7,077 nt of DNA from an uncultured Lachnospiraceae bacterium (GTDB lineage Bacteria > Bacillota > Clostridia > Lachnospirales > Lachnospiraceae): positions 1 to 7,077 of the forward strand of contig CAJOPP010000101.1 of NCBI GenBank assembly GCA_905236365.1. The letters run 5' to 3'. A model generated the notes under the pieces. The model searched no databases. It was not told where the DNA came from and saw nothing but the letters and a program-made list of their open reading frames with translations. Below are positions 4,790-7,077 of this stretch, piece after piece. Positions within the stretch are counted from its first letter, which is position 1; each line of letters begins with the position of its first letter. The translations under genes were made by a program, and so were the position numbers.

Positions 4790-7014
4790 GGCAGGAAGGA
4801 TTCTACATTTATGAAGTAGAACAAAAACAGAATATTGAACTTTCATTGTGGATGCTTCATGTGTTATCCATTTCAGGTTTTCTGGTCATGATACTTGCAT
4901 TTGTGGAACAGCCGGTATGGTTTGGACTGTTTGCAGCATTATTCCTTGCCGTATTTCTTCCGGTTTGGCAGAATCCGGTATGGAAAACGGGAGTGCTTGC
5001 AACATTTCTGGCGGGGACTGTGATCTATCTGACTTTCTTTCGGGCGGTATTTCGCTGTGGAGTATTGCAACTTATCAATAATGGAATTGCACTTTACAAT
5101 AATCAGACGGGAAGTGAACTGTTTTATTATATTTTGCCGGAAGGGATACCGGAAAATCCGGCGTATACACTTTTTTTGTGTTATTTGATTCTTTTGGCAG
5201 GAATCCTGCTCCGCTATCTATTGGAAGAGAGAAGGATAACGGTATTTGTGATCAGTAATCTGATGATTCTGTTACTGGCAGTTTTCTTTCGGGATGGTAA
5301 GTCGGGAATAGCCTGTATGTTTTCAGGTATGGCAATCTTTGGAAGTGTAATATGGAACAATGCCAGAGGACAGAATAACAGGACAGTTACCATCTATCTG
5401 GCTGCATGCGTGGGAATTGGTCTTGTTCTTAGTGGGACATATTTTGCATTCGGAAGCTATACTTCGAATCTGACAGCGGCAAAGATGAAAGCAGCTGCAA
5501 TCGACCGGGCAGAGGAGACATTATATGGAGCCAAGGATTCTCCTCAGGGAAATCTGCAGGCAGCAGCATCCTTTCACGGCGAAACGAAACCCAAATTGAA
5601 CGTAACAGCATCGGAACAGGGCATTTATTATCTGAAGGGATATGTTGGGGGAGTTTATGAAGGCGGAGTATGGAATGAAATTGATCGTACAAGTTATGGG
5701 GATGCCTACGAGGGGATTTTTCATTGGATGGAAGAACGAAATTTCTATCCGTTGTCACAGAACAGCAGTTACATTCAGTTACAGAACAAAGAGCAGGCGG
5801 ATGTCTTTCCTTACAATCATGTAGAATTAGAAATTGATAATGTGGGGGCGAATGGCAGATATGTTTATCTGCCGTATGGTGTAACTACAGATAGTCTGAA
5901 CAGGCTTCCGAAGAGTAATCGGGATATGAATATTTATAATTATGACCGGGATCAGACACATTTTGCATATGAAATTGATGATTATGATCTTGTAATGGCT
6001 TTTACAAAGGAGAATCCGGCGTGGATGAATGATGCAGGCGGAACTGAAACGACCAATCAATTCAGGGAAGCACAGGTGGAGTATCGCACCTTTGTCTATG
6101 ATCATTATCTGGAATTGGACCAGGAATGGAAAGATTATTTTCGGGAAACGTTGCCGGATGATGCAGTGAATGGATATGTCACCATTACTAATTCTATACG
6201 AGACTGGCTGGCGGATACCTCGACGGTTTCGGAGAATGTGGAAACGTCAGACTATCTCCGGTATTTTTTGGAGAAGTATAAGAAAGGGCATTCTTCTTTT
6301 TTTGCTTCAGCGGGAACCTTATTGTACCGTTATTACGGAATTCCTGCCCGCTATGTGGAAGGATATCTGGCGGATCTCAGTCAGGCTGAAAAGACATCTG
6401 CCGGATATCTGAAAGAACTGACGGGGATCAATGTTCACGCCTGGGTAGAGATTTACAAAGATGGGATTGGCTGGATCCCGGTAGATGTGACACCGGGGTT
6501 CTATACAGAGTTAGAGATTGAACAGCAGACAATTCTGCAACAGCAGCAACAACAGCAGCAACAACAGCGGCAACAACAGCAACAGCAGAATGGGCAACAG
6601 CAGCAGGATGGAAAGCAGCAACAACATGCTGTTTTTGGAATAAAGATACTATTGATTCTTCTTGTAGTGATTGCTGTTATGATTATTTTGTTGGCGGGCA
6701 TTATTCTGCTTCGAAGACAGATCATCTGTTATAAGAGAAAAAGGGCACTTTCCGGAAAGAATTATGGGGAAGTAATGGCAGCTTGGATGTTGTTTATGCG
6801 GCAGCTTTTACATTTTGAACAACAGGAAGAGGATAGTCTGGAAGAGGATGTTATTGAGATTTTGAGAAGATATCGTTTTCGGGATGATGGCTTATCCGAT
6901 GAGGAATATCGGCGGTTGGAAGGGTATGCGTTTGATATGCAGAAATCCATTTATGAAAAGCAGGGAAAAGGAAGAAGGTGGAAAATGAAATATATTTATG
7001 CGTCGATCTCGTGA
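4786..7014 (+). CDS. TgpA-like membrane protein with external transglutaminase-fold domain lacking the catalytic Cys
   Basis: This 742-residue protein has seven predicted N-terminal membrane helices (about 20-40, 44-60, 68-85, 126-146, 151-168, 173-190, 200-221), a large external region (222-617), an eighth helix (619-642) and a cytoplasmic tail. Charged loops fit an N-in, C-in topology. The transglutaminase-like core lies near 495-572 and keeps GIPARYVEGY (518-527), HAWVEIY with His551, and the Asp567 of PVDVTPG. The nucleophile motif, usually GHC-x-x-FASA, reads GHSSFFASA, placing Ser503 where Cys is expected. The whole external region contains no Cys. A polyGln linker (585-613) joins the core to helix 8. 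The tail (643-742) resembles a degenerate DUF4129-type C-terminus. The start overlaps the DUF58 stop codon as ATGA, with GGAGG at 4771-4775. Family placement is firm. Whether it is an enzyme is open. The last residues (from about 734) overlap the end of an opposite-strand frame, so the native C-terminus could differ. Confidence 0.92.
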   Translation: MRQEGFYIYEVEQKQNIELSLWMLHVLSISGFLVMILAFVEQPVWFGLFAALFLAVFLPVWQNPVWKTGVLATFLAGTVIYLTFFRAVFRCGVLQLINNGIALYNNQTGSELFYYILPEGIPENPAYTLFLCYLILLAGILLRYLLEERRITVFVISNLMILLLAVFFRDGKSGIACMFSGMAIFGSVIWNNARGQNNRTVTIYLAACVGIGLVLSGTYFAFGSYTSNLTAAKMKAAAIDRAEETLYGAKDSPQGNLQAAASFHGETKPKLNVTASEQGIYYLKGYVGGVYEGGVWNEIDRTSYGDAYEGIFHWMEERNFYPLSQNSSYIQLQNKEQADVFPYNHVELEIDNVGANGRYVYLPYGVTTDSLNRLPKSNRDMNIYNYDRDQTHFAYEIDDYDLVMAFTKENPAWMNDAGGTETTNQFREAQVEYRTFVYDHYLELDQEWKDYFRETLPDDAVNGYVTITNSIRDWLADTSTVSENVETSDYLRYFLEKYKKGHSSFFASAGTLLYRYYGIPARYVEGYLADLSQAEKTSAGYLKELTGINVHAWVEIYKDGIGWIPVDVTPGFYTELEIEQQTILQQQQQQQQQQRQQQQQQNGQQQQDGKQQQHAVFGIKILLILLVVIAVMIILLAGIILLRRQIICYKRKRALSGKNYGEVMAAWMLFMRQLLHFEQQEEDSLEEDVIEILRRYRFRDDGLSDEEYRRLEGYAFDMQKSIYEKQGKGRRWKMKYIYASIS
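6538..6624 (+). repeat. CAA/CAG repeat encoding an interrupted polyglutamine tract
   Basis: The stretch encodes ten Gln, Arg595, six Gln, Asn-Gly, four Gln, Asp-Gly-Lys and three Gln (residues 585-613). CAG and CAA alternate in pairs in the first run, giving a 12-base period (CAGCAGCAACAA). Arg595 is CGG, one base from CAG, so it probably arose within the tract. The position, between the transglutaminase-like core and helix 8, makes it a flexible linker on the outer face of the membrane. Confidence 0.95.
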
Positions 7015-7077
7015 CGGGAGATGTTGATGGAGGTCAGCAGGTCGCGCTGAACAACGCGCTCAGAGACGATGATGCCG
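6996..7077 (-). CDS. C-terminal fragment of an unidentified gene (partial, runs off the window)
   Basis: On the minus strand a frame is open from the window edge (7077) for 26 codons to a TAA at 6998-6996, ending in SRHEIDA. It is too short to identify, and no function is offered. In its favour, 21 of the 26 codons end in G or C (many AAC, ATC, GAC, CTG), as expected for a strongly codon-biased or foreign gene, whereas the neighbouring genes use mixed or AT-ending codons. The segment 7001-7077 is about 60% GC, well above the rest of the window. It would converge on the transglutaminase-like gene and overlap its 3' end by 19 bases. A rival + strand frame from GTG 6978 is also open to the edge but has less distinctive codon use. 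Confidence 0.4.
   Translation of the reverse strand, partial: GIIVSERVVQRDLLTSINISRHEIDA

Noticed and set aside
6501..6725. Minus-strand frame with a run of Cys
   Set aside because: It is the antisense reading of the CAA/CAG polyGln tract, and the + strand gene is clearly real through this stretch.
6978..7077. A + strand gene starting at GTG 6978 and open to the window end
   Set aside because: Only 33 codons are visible, the AGGAAG site is very close to the GTG, and the minus-strand frame over the same bases shows a much stronger codon bias. Neither can be settled from this window; the + frame is the weaker candidate.

Overview
The window looks like a piece of chromosome from a low-to-mid GC Gram-positive anaerobe of the Clostridia, most likely Lachnospiraceae. 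That placement is inference. It rests on strong AGGAG-type ribosome binding sites, tight gene packing, a short-form deoC, and a MoxR / DUF58 / membrane-transglutaminase gene set of the kind common in Firmicutes. No rRNA, tRNA, CRISPR array or complete insertion sequence is visible.

Layout. Positions 1-82 hold two adjacent inverted repeats that look like one compact structured element. They end just before the ribosome binding site of deoC (101-808), which encodes deoxyribose-phosphate aldolase. The 161-base gap after deoC holds a long imperfect hairpin without a T-tract (822-855), a perfect 6-1-6 palindrome (865-877), an extended -10 promoter (889-916), and a stem-loop at the predicted mRNA 5' end (924-957). 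This promoter probably drives a four-gene operon on the + strand. The first gene (970-2682) encodes a membrane-anchored, extracytoplasmic protein with a Glu/Thr/Lys repeat block, 15 tandem TEQN repeats, three Ig-like domains and an unrecognised C-terminal domain. It is followed by a MoxR-family AAA+ ATPase (2710-3654), a DUF58 protein (3659-4789), and an eight-helix membrane protein with an external transglutaminase-like domain and a polyglutamine linker (4786-7014). Spacing is 27 bases, then 4 bases, then an ATGA overlap. The last ~80 bases are GC-rich and contain a C-terminal coding fragment on the opposite strand that runs off the window.

How the genes may work together. MoxR and DUF58 are a recurrent pair, usually thought to form a chaperone-like module that acts on a partner protein. 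With a TgpA-like transglutaminase-fold membrane protein they form a well-known but poorly understood cluster linked to the cell envelope. Two things are unusual here. The transglutaminase-like domain keeps its His and Asp, but Ser503 stands where the catalytic Cys is expected, and there is no Cys anywhere in the external domain. The operon also begins with a surface-type protein whose stalk has a Lys-containing block followed by a Gln/Asn block, while the transglutaminase-like protein carries its own polyGln stretch. Together these suggest a surface-assembly or adhesion system built around a non-canonical, possibly non-catalytic, transglutaminase fold. That idea is inference.
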